A program made the translations under genes and the position numbers. From contig CM047806.1 in NCBI GenBank assembly GCA_026214975.1, positions 96,061,811 through 96,125,810 on the forward strand: DNA of 64,000 nt, in the 5' to 3' direction. This document shows, one piece after another, positions 1-11,270 of this stretch. The notes under the pieces are model-generated. The model did no database searches. It was not told the DNA's origin and was given only the letters and a program-made list of their open reading frames with translations. Every line of letters starts with the position of its first letter. Positions within the stretch are counted from its first letter, which is position 1. This DNA is from Gentiana macrophylla. Its lineage: Eukaryota > Streptophyta > Magnoliopsida > Gentianales > Gentianaceae.

Positions 1-1
1 C

Positions 2-961
2 ATGAATATGGTAAGGCAAGTGACTCCTCCAGAAGTAGGGTGCGAAACCTTGCAGGTTAGGGACGAGCCCGATTTTACCGCTGATGACGAACTTATCGAG
101 ATAATCGTTAACGACGCTTGCCCCGACCAGAAAATTAAGATCGGGGCTCATCTACCCACGGACGTGAGAGAGGCCTTGGTTGCCCAGTTAAGATCAAATA
201 TAGACGCTTTTTCCTGGGTGGTCATAGATATGAGGGGCATCAAGCCGCAGATAGCGTTGCATCATCTAAACGCTGATCCCACATATAAACCCATTCAACA
301 ACGTGCCCGACAGTTCACCCCTGAGAAGGAGGCCTCTATCAAAGTTGAGGTTGGTAAGCTCTTGCAAGTAGGAATTATCAAAGAGCTCGCCTATCCTTCC
401 TGGTTAGCAAATGTGGTCATGGTCAAGAAGCATAACGGCAAGTGGAGAATGTGTATAGATTTCACTGACATCAACAAAGCCTGTCCGAAAGACCCTTATC
501 AGCTCCCCAAAATTGATAGGTTAGTGGAATCTATTGCCGGCTTCAAAACGCTGAGCTTTTTAGACGCATATTCCGGATATCATCAGGTCAAGATGGCAGA
601 GGATGATAAGGAAAAAACGGCTTTTAGAGCCGCCGGAGGACTATATTATTATAAGATGATGCCCTTTAGATTAAAAAATATGGGTTCAACCTATCAGAGA
701 ATAGTCAACAGGGTGTTTAGTTCCCAGATTGGACGAAACATGGAAGCCTATATTGATGACATGGTGGTCAAATCGCCAATCGGTGGTCACGCCGCCGATC
801 TAGCCGAAACATTTAAGAATGTACGCCAACAATCAATGAAGCTCAACCGGGCCAAATGTACATTTGGGGTTGGAGCGGGTAAATTTCTGGGATTCATGAT
901 CAGCCACAGGGGGATAGAGGCAAATCCGGAGAAAATTCTAGCACTACTCAACATGCGTTAA
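2..961 (+). pseudogene. Ty3/gypsy reverse transcriptase domain
   Basis: An open 319-codon stretch of pol that copies element RNA into DNA in the particle. It shows the pre-RT segment (KPIQQRARQF), the VVMVKK and WRMCIDF motifs, the first catalytic Asp in SFLDAYSGYHQV (D188) and the YIDD box (residues 250-253) that completes the metal-binding triad. All three catalytic Asp residues are intact. The frame ends at a TAA at 959-961, but homologous coding continues in the same frame, so this is a nonsense mutation inside pol and not a gene end. The true polyprotein start is upstream of the window; the first Met here is internal. Confidence 0.93.
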
Positions 962-1584
962 CCAACTACAATTAAAGAAGTGCAGAGACTTAACGGTTGA
1001 ATTATAGCTCTGGGACGATTTATATCAAAATCAGTAGAGAAATGCTTGCCCTTTTTCAAAATTCTCAAGGGCAGTAAAACTTTTTCTTGGGATGAAGAAT
1101 GTTCCAGGGCCTTTTAGGCCCTAAAAGAGTATCTCGGGAAGCCACCCCTTTTGGTTAGTCTCATTACGGGAGACAATCTGTTTCTATATTTGGCAGCGTC
1201 GTATTCGGCCGTAGCAGCCGTCTTAAAAAAAGAGACGGAGACTCACCAAAGAATCCGTATTCTACGCCGATGGGCGCTCACCAGTGGAAAGCCGATATTT
1301 CAACGTGGAAAAGCTAGCTTATTCATTGGGTGATAGCGGCTCGAAATTTGCATGGATATTTCACCTCACATACGATCATTGTCATGACGGACTGCCCTCT
1401 ATGGAAAATACTGCATAAGCCAGACCTTTCAGATTGGTTACTTCGTTGGGCCATTGAGATTACTGAATTTGATAACCACTACCAACCCAGAAAAGCGATC
1501 AAGGCCCAAGCCTTCGCCGATTTTATTGTAGAGACTAGCTTCACCTCAGAACGATTAGGTGCCTCGCCTATCCCGGAGACCGCA
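962..1584 (+). pseudogene. Ty3 RNase H domain, broken
   Basis: This continues RT in the same frame with more stops (TGA at about 1,000, TAG at about 1,118), then shifts frame near 1,250 and again near 1,330. The connection region (LPFFKILKGSKTFSWDEEC) and a degenerate LFLYLAAS stretch mark the classical Ty3 RNase H. The part from 1,330 (AARNLHGYFTSHTIIVMTD) ends in the YQPRKAIKAQAFADFIVE linker that precedes the second RNase H in Tat elements. It would degrade the RNA of RNA:DNA hybrids. It is non-functional here. Confidence 0.85.
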
Positions 1585-1911
1585 GATGAAACCCTAAAGA
1601 CCGACAACTGTTGGCACCTATACGTAGACGGCGCTTCCAATCAAAATGGAAGCGGAGCAGGGGTCATCCTATCCGAGCCGGGCACAACCGAAGAGATCGA
1701 AAAAGCTTTGAGGTTTGCATTCAAGGCAACAAGCAATCAAGCAGAGTACGAGGCCGTGATCGCCGGTTTGGATTTGGCAAGAGAAATGAAGGTGCGTAAC
1801 GTCCAAATTTTTTGTGACTCTCAGCTCATTGTCAAACAAATTTCTGGGGGGTACGAGACCCGATGTGGAATCTTAGAAAAATATTGCGAAATTGTCCAAC
1901 AAATAAGATGA
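1585..1911 (+). pseudogene. Second, archaeal-type RNase H (aRH) of Tat element
   Basis: The domain starts at WHLYVDGASNQNGSGAGVIL, with the first acidic residue in YVDGAS. QAEYEAVIAGLDLA supplies the Glu and FCDSQLIVKQ the next Asp; the segment ends at a TGA (1,909-1,911) soon after EKYCEIVQQIR. A dual RNase H is a known hallmark of the Tat/Ogre lineage and is the main reason for the lineage call. The domain itself is almost unbroken, although the polyprotein around it is interrupted on both sides. Confidence 0.88.
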
Positions 1912-2403
1912 GACTTCAATTATTGCAGCTTCACCAGAATCGGTAGGGAAGATAATAAAAGGGTTGACTATCTGTCGAGGTTATCCTTGAAGGAAGAAAT
2001 AGCCGACCCACCGATAATGGTGGAATATCGAGGCATTCCCGCAATTGAAAAAGCGGAAATCATGGACATCGACATACCAATTCAGGCCCTGTGTTGGACA
2101 GATGACATACAAGCGTATATCAAAACAAAGTTCTTTACCATCAAATCCAGATAAAGCCCGTACTCTCAAGAGACAAGTGGCCAGATATATCTTGAATGAT
2201 GGAGTGCTTTACAGAAGGTCTTTCACTAAGCCACTTCTCAGATGTGTCCGGAAAGAGGAAAGTGAGAAAATTTTGACAGAGCTGCATCAGGGAGTGTGTG
2301 GAGGACATCCTGTGAGCCGCTCCCTAGCTCAGAAGATTATAACCGCATGCTACTACTGGCCCACGATCATGCAATGACTTAGAAAATCTTGTCAGAGAAT
2401 GCC
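1912..2403 (+). pseudogene. Integrase N-terminal (HHCC zinc-binding) region
   Basis: The 110-codon frame at 2,045-2,377 carries HQGVCGGHPVSRSLAQKI, which supplies the two His residues of the integrase HHCC finger. The matching CPECQ cysteines follow in another frame at about 2,400, so a frameshift lies between them. Upstream, 1,912-2,044 is the degraded linker between aRH and integrase. This finger normally helps integrase multimerise on the LTR ends. Confidence 0.75.
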
Positions 2404-3345
2404 CTGAATGTCAAATACACGCGGATCTACCTAGGCTACCTTCCGTTGAACAGAGTATTGATGTCTCGGCTTGACCATTCGACATGTGGGGTCTCGACCT
2501 GATTGGACCATTCCTACCGGGAAAAGGAAGCTGCAAGATTGTTATCGTAGCCATAGACTATTTTACCAAATGGATCGAGGCGAAGCCTATGGTTAGTATT
2601 GTCGCGAAAAATGCGACGTATTTCCTACATGACCAAATCTGGTCTAGATTCAGAGTCCCAAGGTCAAGGGTGTTGGACAATAGGCCTCAATTCAGGGATG
2701 AGTTCTCAACGTTCTGCAAGGATTATCACATAAAGCATTGGCAATCCTCGATTCATGCGTACCCGTGAGGGAAACGGTCGAGCGGTCGGTAATAATAAAC
2801 AAATCATTAAGATGTTGAAGAAAAGTATCAGCAAAAGGGCAAGTAAGAAAGCTGGGGTGTGGGTTGACGAGCTGCCCGCCATCCAATGGGAACTCTAGAC
2901 AACGATCAAAAGACCCATGGGAGAAACTCCTTTCGCCCTCACTTATGGATCGAAGGCAATGACACCCATTGAGATGGCTCTCCCAAGTATCCGAGTGGCT
3001 AAATATGACATGGGTGATTACCTTGTTAATAAGAAATACGAGCTAGATATGGCCAAAGAAAAATGAGTCTCGACTTATCTAAGAATGGTCAACTACAAAC
3101 AAATTGCGAAAAGACAACATGATCGTCGGATTCGGGGCCCTTCTTTCAAAGTGGGAGACTTTGTCTTCCGAAACCGAAAAGCAACGGGGATGAAGCCCGA
3201 CAAAGGAAAACTAACAACAAATTGGGAAGGCCCCTATTGGGTCATGAGGGAGATCAAGAAAGGGACTTACGTCCTCACAGATAAAGACGGTTTCGAGCAC
3301 AATCGCCCCTGGAACTTGGATAATCTAAAGAGGTATTATATGTAG
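2404..3345 (+). pseudogene. Integrase catalytic core and C-terminal domain
   Basis: The core reads MWGLDLIGPF (first catalytic Asp), YFTKWIEAKP and VLDNRPQF (second Asp; the usual Gly after Asn is Arg). A stop at 2,766-2,768 and altered sequence GNGRAVGNNKQI follow where the family normally has NGQAE; the catalytic Glu is therefore lost. Another in-frame stop occurs near 2,896 and one near 3,064. The C-terminal part (3,085-3,345) is a continuous 86 codons with GDFVFRN and the WEGPYWV motif, ending at the natural pol stop. Inactive. Confidence 0.85.
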
Positions 3346-3735
3346 CGATCAACAAGGATATTTATTTTTGGGTTATGGTCATCCTCTCAGTTAAGACTTG
3401 AGTTGTTTAGACTTTCTTTTATTTCTATAAAAAGCTGGATATTACCTTTTGGAGTTTTTGCTATCCTCTCGTCTGCGACTTGAGGGTTATAGTTTTCAGA
3501 CGTTATCATGTAAGATTCAGTTCCTTTTTCAATGAAGATTTTCTCTTCATATCAATTCCACTAAAACAGATTCAAATCGATACTAATATGATCAAACAAG
3601 TTCAAACACATGAATTATTTCCCACAAGATCACCCTCCACCAAAAAACGGGACCTTACAAAAAAAATTTTAAAAAAAAAACCCAAGTAATGCTAGCATTC
3701 AAACGCACAATCTGATCCTTGGGCATAAGGGTCAT
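3346..3735. other. Spacer after pol of the Tat element
   Basis: Noncoding and partly A/T-rich, with a run of A near 3,657-3,685. No gene or known motif seen. It is the start of the long 3' region typical of Tat elements. Confidence 0.6.
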
Positions 3736-4002
3736 TCAGAAGGTGGTAGTGCAAAGACTCGAGATTATCCATGCAAATGGCATCAAGCGGTTGGGCCGCA
3801 TTTCCCATGCGAAGTTGACGGCTTCACGATGAATGATGAGGCCCCAATCGACATTCACATTCGGAGCAATGATGGCATGTATAAGAATGACCTCCTTATC
3901 TGTTACCACCTCGAGGTTATCAGCAGGGATAGCCTGCCAATTGATGAATTGCTTCCATTCTCGGTACCACCGACATAGCCCGGAAATGGTGCTGTTATGC
4001 AT
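3736..4002 (-). pseudogene. Duplicated fragment of the plant transposon-protein antisense gene
   Basis: The - strand frame reads NVNVDWGLIIHREAVNFAWE and ends in WIISSLC. It aligns residue for residue with the segment NVDWGMLIHREAVSFATEM and WLIANLC of the antisense gene at 4,230-5,020. It is thus a second, partial copy of the same C-terminal half, lying just downstream of the first in antisense direction. Function unknown; the homologous domain resembles the Pfam 'putative plant transposon protein' family (PF20167). Confidence 0.65.
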
Positions 4003-4053
4003 GGGATCATACCACCGACATAGCCCGGAAAGGGTGCTGTTATGCTTGGGACT
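3965..4053. repeat. 45-bp tandem duplication
   Basis: A unit beginning TACCACCGACATAGCCCGGA occurs at 3,965 and again at 4,010 with two or three base differences. It overlaps the 5' end of the duplicated antisense fragment. Confidence 0.8.
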
Positions 4054-4229
4054 TGAACAATCTTATTTGTTTTCAAGCGAGCACAAACACGGATGCTCCT
4101 GAGCTCGCTCGAAACAAGGGGGCCGCATGCCCGAAGGGCGGACTGGAAAGAATTCGGAGAGATGCAAATATTGCGAACAAAATTAAGTTAATTCTCAACA
4201 CAAATATTGGCAAGGGTCATTGTTGAAGA

Positions 4230-5020
4230 AAAGAGGAAACAACATTACAAAGTACAACAAAAAAAACTACTCTTCATCATTGGCATACGGATTTTGGGAA
4301 GACTCGGACACAATTTCATCAAGCTTGATCTTCGGAAGGGGAAGGTACTCGTCTGACGGACAAGTGGGAACCAGGCCAGAGCACAGGTTAGCAATCAACC
4401 AAGGAAACGGAATGGAGCGACCGGGCTTCATCTCCGTAGCAAAAGACACCGCCTCACGGTGTATCAACATACCCCAATCCACATTTACCGACAGGCTGCC
4501 AATAGCATGCAGGAACAAACCCTCCACCTCCGTAACCTCCTTGAAATCATCAGTAGGAAGCGTGTGAGTATTGATGAAGCGCTTCCACTCTCAATGATCC
4601 TGAGAAAGTTCCGACGCAACCCCCTCTGGGGCAAATTTCCAAGAGTCAGGAAACAGATAGTGGAGAGCTCCATTCTGATGTATATGATGAGAAACCTCAT
4701 CCTCATCCAAGGCCCAGGCCCGCTCATAGTGGAAGGCGGGGTAAAAGTTGGGACGATGGAAGATGGAAGATGTCATTGATGACCACCGGAGTAAAGGGAA
4801 CCGCCACTCCATGCACAGGCACAGAGCTTATGGGCCCCCTAGATCCCCCCTCAGACAAAGCCGAGTAGAATTCACGCACCACACTGACATTGTAGCGACC
4901 AAAAGGTTTGGCCACCAATTCTTCCCAACCAGATACCGCAATACGAAGGCGAGATCCCCTATTAATTTTCCCCGGTTTCAAACCCCTCTCAATCAGTAGA
5001 GGGCACTTGTTGAAGTACAC
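4230..5020 (-). pseudogene. Antisense gene: putative plant transposon protein (PF20167-like)
   Basis: Read on the - strand from 5,020: SRLRIAVSGWEELVAKPFGR, then VVREFYSALSEGG and VHGVAVPFTPVVINDIFHLP. This matches the 'VREFYA ... VRGVxVxFsxxxIN' pattern of the plant transposon-protein family. A frameshifted part (about 4,590-4,810) and a 3' part (4,267-4,527: LHAIGSLSVNVDWGMLIHRE, then FPWLIANLC) complete the domain. The family occurs inside plant Ty3 elements and its role is unknown. It lies antisense to pol in the Tat 3' region. At least one frameshift breaks it. Confidence 0.7.
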
Positions 5021-5214
5021 ATAATAATTGGAAAGTACCTCATTTGAGGAAGTTGAGAAAAAGATAGAGATAGACCGTCAAAAGAAGACATTTTCAGGGA
5101 AGTGATAGTAAAATAAAATAGGGGGAATGAGGGAGAAGGACAGAAATATTTCATCAATTGAGTAGAAGTACAGTTTTTTGAAACTTTTGCATAAAGGACA
5201 AAACTATTTATTCA

Positions 5215-5405
5215 CTCATCGAAATTCACTTGTGTTCGAAATTCATTGTTTAAATTCATTGATTTAAATTCATCGTTTAAATTCACTAATTTTCAAAATT
5301 CATCGTCGAAATTCACTAATTTTCGATTCATCACTAAAATTCACCGTTTAAATTCACCGATTTCGGGATTCACTCGGGAGATTCACCGATTTTCGGATTC
5401 ACTTG
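5215..5405. repeat. Degenerate AAATTCA(T/C)CG minisatellite
   Basis: About ten imperfect copies of a 14-18 bp unit such as AAATTCATCGTTT, AAATTCACTAATTTTC and GATTCACCGATTTTC. No coding signal. Confidence 0.75.
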
Positions 5406-6159
5406 CTTGTCCTTCTCGCTATAAAAATTATGCGCTTGTCCTTCTCCTATAAAAAATATGTAGTTGTCTGTTTACTTAAAAATATTTCAGATTGTGTCCT
5501 TATCCCTAATTTTCCAAATAAAATATTCAAGAAAATTTGAGAGGGGAATACAAGTTCTTTCAAAGACAAATGAGCACGAAGTTCATCCACATCCTTTTAT
5601 AGGCAGACTCAAGAGGGCCTACGGTCCAGATCAGCCTATCATAAAACGGATGGGATTAACCTTTTTCAAAACAAAATCTTTAAAGTTGTGACAGTTACTA
5701 TTCCGCCGGTCGAGATTACGGTTATCAAAGCAAATTATAAAGTCATGTCAGAAAAAGACTCTTGCACTTCCAAGGCTGACACGCATAGTGCAATCAATAC
5801 ACGAGGCCAAACTAGTTCAACTAAGACTTATGAGCTAACATACTCGAAACAGCGAGGCCGTAAATTACATCTTTCGATTCGATAGTTTTATTTACCCGCA
5901 TCAGGTTGGAAGAGAATTGAGCCCGCTGCGGAAAAGGGGGGTACAGACATTCCCTAGACCGAATCAAAGAGCTATAAGTCAAAAAGCGAATGCAAAGGAA
6001 AACTCAAGACTTAATGATATTCAAGAAATGCACTTGCAGGATTTAATTCAAAGTTGTCAACACATGACAGATCAACGGACAGAAATATACATAAAAAAGG
6101 TCAAAGCTATTACAAATAAACTAAAAATGTTCGGAAGAGAGAAGGCAAATAAAGTTAAT
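5406..6159. other. Noncoding interval between the two antisense genes
   Basis: Open frames here are short and show no family signature. I see no RNA gene or regulatory motif. Confidence 0.5.
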
Positions 6160-9007
6160 CTAAGTCTGAGCTGGAGCATCGAATGTGCTTTGGGGAGACG
6201 GAGCTTGCAGCAGATTTTCATACATCTCAATTTCCGACACCGTAGCGGCTTCGATTTCCAAAGCCGGATCATCAAGACGGGCAGCCCCTTCAATCATGCC
6301 CCGTAGATTCACTGAGGGCCAGGGGTGACTGATCAGCATTGAAACCTTTAATCTCTTCATCGGCAAACGGAATCTCGGGGTGAAGGGCATGAAGAGTGGG
6401 AGTGTAAGGATCAATAGTTTGCCAGTCTAAAAGCACCTCCAAGCTTGGGCCCGCCTCTCTCTGAGCGACTTTGATACCACGAGCTATATGGTAGAAACCA
6501 TAATCAAAATTCTCAACACTCAGATCGCTAAGCGTCTTCCGATACTCGTCAGAATTTTTAAAATCAGCGACGACTTGATGCCTTATAGCCTCCACCCTAG
6601 CCGCCTCAGAAGATTTGTAGGCGTCGAACTCTTTTTGCAGCACCGCGAGTTTCTCCTACTCATCTTTCCAAGCTTGCCTAGAACGGGCAACTCTATCTTG
6701 AAAATCATCGGCAATTTTCTTTGCCTCGGCTTCACCCTGCTCGTGAAAGTTCTCAGCTTGGTTAATTCTAGCTCAACAGCTGCTCTCTCCTCAGCAGGTT
6801 TTCTTTCCAATTCAGTAAAGCGGCTATGGGCAATCCTAAGCTCCAAAGCCACTTGATCTAGACTGGCTTCTAGCTTCTTCACCTGACCCACGGCCTGAGT
6901 TCTCCCATGAGCCTGCTCCTTGCACATCCTAGTTGCTTGTTTCACAACAATAGCCAGCTGAAACCGACATGAATTATAAACACATGGGCAGAAAGAAGAA
7001 AAACAATAAGAAAACAAAAGATTTCTACTTACCACACAAAGAGCGTCACCAGTGACTCCAGGCAGGTCGTCGATCGACTTCAGAAGCCCGCTCCACGGTT
7101 CCATCTGATCGGCCATATAAATTCGGTTCATGACACCCCGACCAATCTCCTTCCGCACCTCATCAACCAGAGGCAGAAGGAAATTTCGAAGATGAGGCAC
7201 GGAGCTGATCGCATTAGAAAGCAAGCAGCCCCGGTCTTATCAGTCGGTTTCTAAATTCTTGATGGTTCCACATCTACGGACCCTCCACATGTCGAGTATT
7301 GACCTCCCACAGAACAAGTCCCTAGGAAGACGATGAGGGAAAAACATCTTTCCCTTTTTCAGTCGGCGTCGTGGTAGAAGGATTATTAGAGCCGCTAACA
7401 CCCCAAAAGTCCAGGATGGTACTTTGATCAGGGGGAGGAGCAGAAAATTTGAGAGTTTGGCATTCCTTTGGTCGAGATTCCCTCGTGGCCAACTCACCAC
7501 CTTTCTCGGGGATTTCCAGATTAACAGTCTCCGAGACACCAGTGGTCTCCCCACCCTTTTTCTTCTTCACCGATTTCTCAACAGCAGGTTCACGGGCCCG
7601 CTTCTCGACAACAGAAGATCCAATTACTATCCCCTTCTCACGAACCCGGGGAATTGAAGGCTGAGTTTGTGCCTCAAGGTTAAGATCATTTACGTTAGTT
7701 TCTTCATCAACAGCGGGCAGATTAGCCTTCTGGATGGCCCGGAGCTCTTTCTCTCTAGCTATAGTCGCGGCCCTTTTCTTCGCTACAGCAGCATTCCTTG
7801 CCTGGGTGGGATTGATCATCGCTGCAAAAGATTAAAAAGGATGAGATCATTGCTGTATATTGGAAGAGCAAATCGACAGAACAAATAATAACAAAGTACA
7901 AAATAAGGCTTTACTCGGAGGTCTACGACTAGGATCCCCCTGACTGACCCCACAAGTAGAAGGAAGACATCTGTTGATATGACGGTCACCGATCCAATCC
8001 AGATCGCAGTCAACTGGTACCACGTTAACTAGAGGATCTCCAATAGCCGGTCCTGATATCCCGGCAGCCCGACAATATCCCTCAGAAATGTTTAAAAGAC
8101 GACGCCAATTGAAAGTCTATTTTTGAATGCCCTACTGGGCCTCATTTCCTAAAAGTTCATAGATCTCCTGGATAAACTTAACCTCCTTCTCATCAGGTTT
8201 ACCTACCACAACGTCCTCCGTTCTTTTGGTTTGGTTGGCCACACAATGAGGAAAAGGCCAACCTACCGTTGACTCGAGCCGCATGCATCTCACATTCCAA
8301 GAGTTCACTCGGTCGGGAAGGTCGAAAAACAGATGACATTTGAGCTTATAGGGACCAAGTTGACCATCAATCGCACGTCAGGGAAAGGAATAAAAGTTGA
8401 ATAAAACCGGCATGGAAGGCTCCCTGCCTAGCAACCTGCACATCATAATGAACGCCAAGACAACCCTTAAAATTCCTAAAGTCAGGTCGCAAGGAAGGGC
8501 GTTGAACTCCAACAAAAACTCACCGAAAATAGGGTCGAACAGGGGTCAAAGCCCGGCGACAAAGTGGTCATAGTGCAACCAGATGAAATCCTTGGAATCA
8601 CGACCACAGATTTTAGTTACATTTCGGTCCTCCTCCTTCTCGAAGCGAGTAAACCTGTAACCGGTAGGAACATCAAAGGCCGTCAGCGAATCCGTGTACT
8701 CATACTTGTCCTTGAAGGTCTTCCATACTTGCTCAACCACCTTATCAAAAGCCTTTTGAGCCGCCAACTCCGTAAGGGCAGTAGCAGACCGAATTTGGAG
8801 TTTTCTCTTTTTCCTTCTTATTCCCTTTCCCTGTAACCGCATCAGGGGGTTTATTAGCAGTGCCCCTGCCTTTATCACTCAACCTATCCTTACAGCGGGT
8901 TGGTTCTACCCTGCTCGATCCCGCGGCGAGGAGGTTTTTTCAGTTTCCTCTGCGGATCCGTATCCGCGTGCAACGACGTCACTTTTAGTAGCCGATTTGG
9001 AAGACAT
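6160..9007 (-). pseudogene. Antisense gene of the Tat element: gypsy-type transposon domain plus coiled coil
   Basis: Starts at ATG 9,007 (MSSKSATKSDVV), just after a splice-acceptor-like TTTTCAG. The first part (8,880-8,050, several frameshifts) has TALTELAAQKAFDKVVEQ, then PTGYRFTRFEKEEDRN and a hydrophobic stretch that resembles the Pfam 'putative gypsy type transposon' family (PF04195). An 87-nt intron-like gap (about 7,823-7,910) leads to a Lys-rich segment (7,322-7,819) with VEKSVKKKKGGE. The last part (6,160-7,224) is a charged coiled coil (QVKKLEASLDQVALELRIAH), followed by NFDYGFYHIARGIKVAQ and an acidic end. A clean GT-AG intron lies at 6,958-7,032. It has its own TATA box at 9,571-9,580. 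Comparable antisense genes are known in Tat-lineage elements such as Grande. Function unknown. Confidence 0.75.
6958..7032 (-). other. 75-nt spliceosomal intron in the antisense gene
   Basis: On the - strand the donor is GTAAGTAG and the acceptor is a T-rich tract ending GGTTTCAG. In-frame stops occur only inside it; the coiled-coil frame resumes just after (LAIVVKQATRMCKEQAHGRT). Confidence 0.7.
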
Positions 9008-9090
9008 CCTGAAAACGAAAGGGCGAGGTGGATTAGCAATCGCCAGACAATGAAGCCGGGCCGAAATCAAAGTATGTGATCTCGAAACCT

Positions 9091-9110
9091 TGCCCCCCCC
9101 CCCCCCCCCC
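9091..9110. repeat. Poly-C tract
   Basis: A run of about 20 C in the 5' leader of the antisense gene. Its length may be unreliable in the assembly. Confidence 0.9.
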
Positions 9111-9570
9111 ACTCTGTCTTCCTCAGAAAACAAAGACAAAGAGAAGACTACGAAGCCACAAAGAACAAAACAAGATGAATACGAAGTATATACAAAAAGA
9201 GTCTGAAAATAACAAGTTTTCTAGCCAACCAACCAAATATTTGGAACAATAAATATGGAAATTATGGGAGCATTAGTAGGGAAGATGGGAGACAAAACAA
9301 AAAAAAAACCCCAAGGGTTAAGGATATCCAAACAGCAATTCACGAAAAACTAGTCCTATCACATATTGCAAATCAAGAACAATGGAATCAGTATAAGAAT
9401 ACCCGTAAAGGAGAAGAAAGGAACGAATGTATAGGGACTTTGACCGAAAAATCCACCAGAGACCACCACCAAACGGCTTGACCCTTCGCCGGAAAAAATT
9501 CAGTTTACTGGAAAATTAGGGTGAGAAAGAAGCAGTTTTTGCAAAAGTATGCAAGTGAAGGAGAGGCCCT

Positions 9571-9580
9571 CTATTTATAG
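9571..9580 (-). promoter_or_regulatory. TATA box of the antisense gene
   Basis: CTATAAATAG on the - strand, about 565 nt upstream of the ATG at 9,007 and about 400 nt from the 3' LTR. It points away from the LTR, so antisense transcription would not depend on the LTR promoter. Confidence 0.6.
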
Positions 9581-9962
9581 ACAATGTCAGAGGAGGGAAA
9601 CCGAACCGTCACGTCTGAAAATTCAAAATTCAAAAGAAATCATGAAGCGTGAAAAGCGAAGCGTTGCCAACCAATCAGCAACCGATGCCTATCACGTCAG
9701 TCATCACACCTTTTGCTGAATCGAGGTTATGCCTCCTACCGCCACGAATACCTAGCCGACCTCGGATCCAAACCTATCCTCGCCACAGCCCCGCATCTCA
9801 TCTCGAATCCAACGGATTTACTTATAAACCCGATAATCATTAAGATCGGCACCAAACACCTCCCCCAGGAAAATGATCAAAACACATCTTCCAGGAAAGT
9901 GCCTACTAACTCTACTCCACGCCTTACACGCTGATACTCCTTCAGAAAAAATTGTCAAGGCC

Positions 9963-9975
9963 AGGAGTAGGGGGG
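9963..9975 (+). other. Polypurine tract of the Tat element
   Basis: AGGAGTAGGGGGG ends three bases before the LTR. It primes plus-strand synthesis in LTR elements and fixes the element's orientation. Confidence 0.85.
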
Positions 9976-9978
9976 CAT

Positions 9979-10618
9979 TGATATGGGAAACCCGCATACA
10001 GTCTTACGAACCCGGGTTGACCCGGTCGGAGGTCACAGCATAATCATCTCGCTCCTACTTTGTACACTTTGATCTATCTTGTTTTCTAGGATGGATCCAC
10101 ATCACAAGTTAGCGAGCCCACCGTCAACTTAAACCAGGGCCAAGCCCTGATCACCGGGGTAACGCCCCAACTTACAACCTTCTAGCCGCTCAAGGCGAAG
10201 CCAGATTCACCTCCTCAAGTTAGGAATCATTGTATCCGAGAAGATAAGACCGACCGTTAAGCCCGTGGAGAGGGCAACGTTACCTCAACTCCGATCGTCT
10301 TGTTACCATCTAAGATCGTGTCTTATACTTAATCATACTTTATTATGTCTTATCGTCATTAGCATAATCCCGATTAGTCCGTAGCCTATAAATAGGAGTT
10401 GTATGTTACTTATAAACAATCCAACAATTAACGAAAGCAAACCAAGCTCTGCCAATTTGTCGACTCCATCTTCATATTCATATTGTCACTGGAAACTGCA
10501 TATATTTCTTATCAGCGGCCGTAATCACCACCCATCCCACCAGAGAAATCACACCTAAATAGCCAAATATCCACACAGCCCAGCCATTACCGCTACCCTA
10601 ATTGTTCCTACAACATCA
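9979..10618 (+). repeat. 3' LTR of the Tat element
   Basis: Starts TGATATGGGAAACCC after the polypurine tract and ends in ATCA, giving a 4-bp inverted terminal repeat (TGAT/ATCA). Length is about 640 bp. A TATA box (TATAAATA) at 10,387-10,394 marks the start of R. The right edge coincides with the end of homology between element A and element B, which supports the boundary. Confidence 0.85.
10387..10394 (+). promoter_or_regulatory. LTR TATA box
   Basis: TATAAATA within GCCTATAAATAGGAG, in the expected position two thirds of the way along the LTR. Confidence 0.75.
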
Positions 10619-10876
10619 TCTAGTTACCTTGAGATGATATGTAGTTGTAAAATAAATTATGACAGAAATATAAATCAAATCATACACCACAACATATAAT
10701 GATTTTAGGAATTATAAACGTGATGTCATTCATGTAGTTTATCCTACCATTCCACGGATTTAATCTCACACCTACAGTGCCGCCTCAAGGTAGGTCAAAG
10801 AGGTGACGATTAAATTGAGACAAACTCTCTCAACAACTAAACCATTTAGAATCAGACATCTTCATTTAATTGTTGA

Positions 10877-11163
10877 TTACCTTCCTTTTTCAGCCAAGAT
10901 ATTTCCAAAAATATCCCTCAGAGTGTTACCTAGTATTTCAGATCTCAAAGTACGCCCCAAGTATGCCGCCTCAAGGTCGGTCAGTGACTCGACGAGTACC
11001 CAAAATTCTATACTTTCGGAGACCAAGCCTTGTATTTTGATAACGGTGAAAGCCACCCTCAGGGGGGCGAAATCAAAGCGGCATGAGGCGTCACCATTCT
11101 CTCATGTGCTTGTGTCAATCGTAGAGGCCGTGGGGTCGGCTGTCACCTTCCCCGCTCCCACTC
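10877..11163 (-). pseudogene. Conserved degenerate ORF in element A internal region
   Basis: The - strand gives about 95 codons with one in-frame TGA: VGAGKVTADPTAS near the start, FDFAPLRVAFTVIKIQGLVS in the middle and GNTLRDIFGNILAEKGR at the end. Element B has the same region (about 24,910-25,190) with nearly the same words but more frame breaks. Because it is shared by two copies it may be the remains of a gag-like gene. I do not recognise the family. Confidence 0.4.
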
Positions 11164-11270
11164 GTTATTTTGAAAAACAAGTAGTCTTATTAGAATTTTC
11201 AGAATTTATTTACAATCCGCAAAACAATTAATCAAAAATATTTAAATTAATCATCCCACTAGTTCATCAG

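Larger units (their letters stand above)
1..10618 (+). mobile_element. Tat-lineage Ty3/gypsy LTR retrotransposon, 3' portion
   Basis: The window opens inside the pol gene. The domain order RT, RNase H, second (archaeal-type) RNase H, integrase is typical of the plant Tat/Ogre/Retand group. A long 3' region (3,346-9,962) with antisense genes, a polypurine tract and an LTR starting TGAT and ending ATCA follow. The 5' LTR and gag lie left of the window. Pol is broken by stops and frameshifts, so the copy is dead. Element A homology continues right up to the LTR edge at 10,618, so this copy was inserted into A; the other flank lies outside the window. Confidence 0.9.

Noticed and set aside
7424..7664. 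Two + strand frames of 71-77 codons
   Set aside because: Shadows of the Lys-rich antisense gene segment at 7,322-7,819.
10803..11231. 142-codon + strand frame
   Set aside because: It is the opposite strand of the conserved A/B region; the - strand version, not this one, is shared in reading sense with element B.
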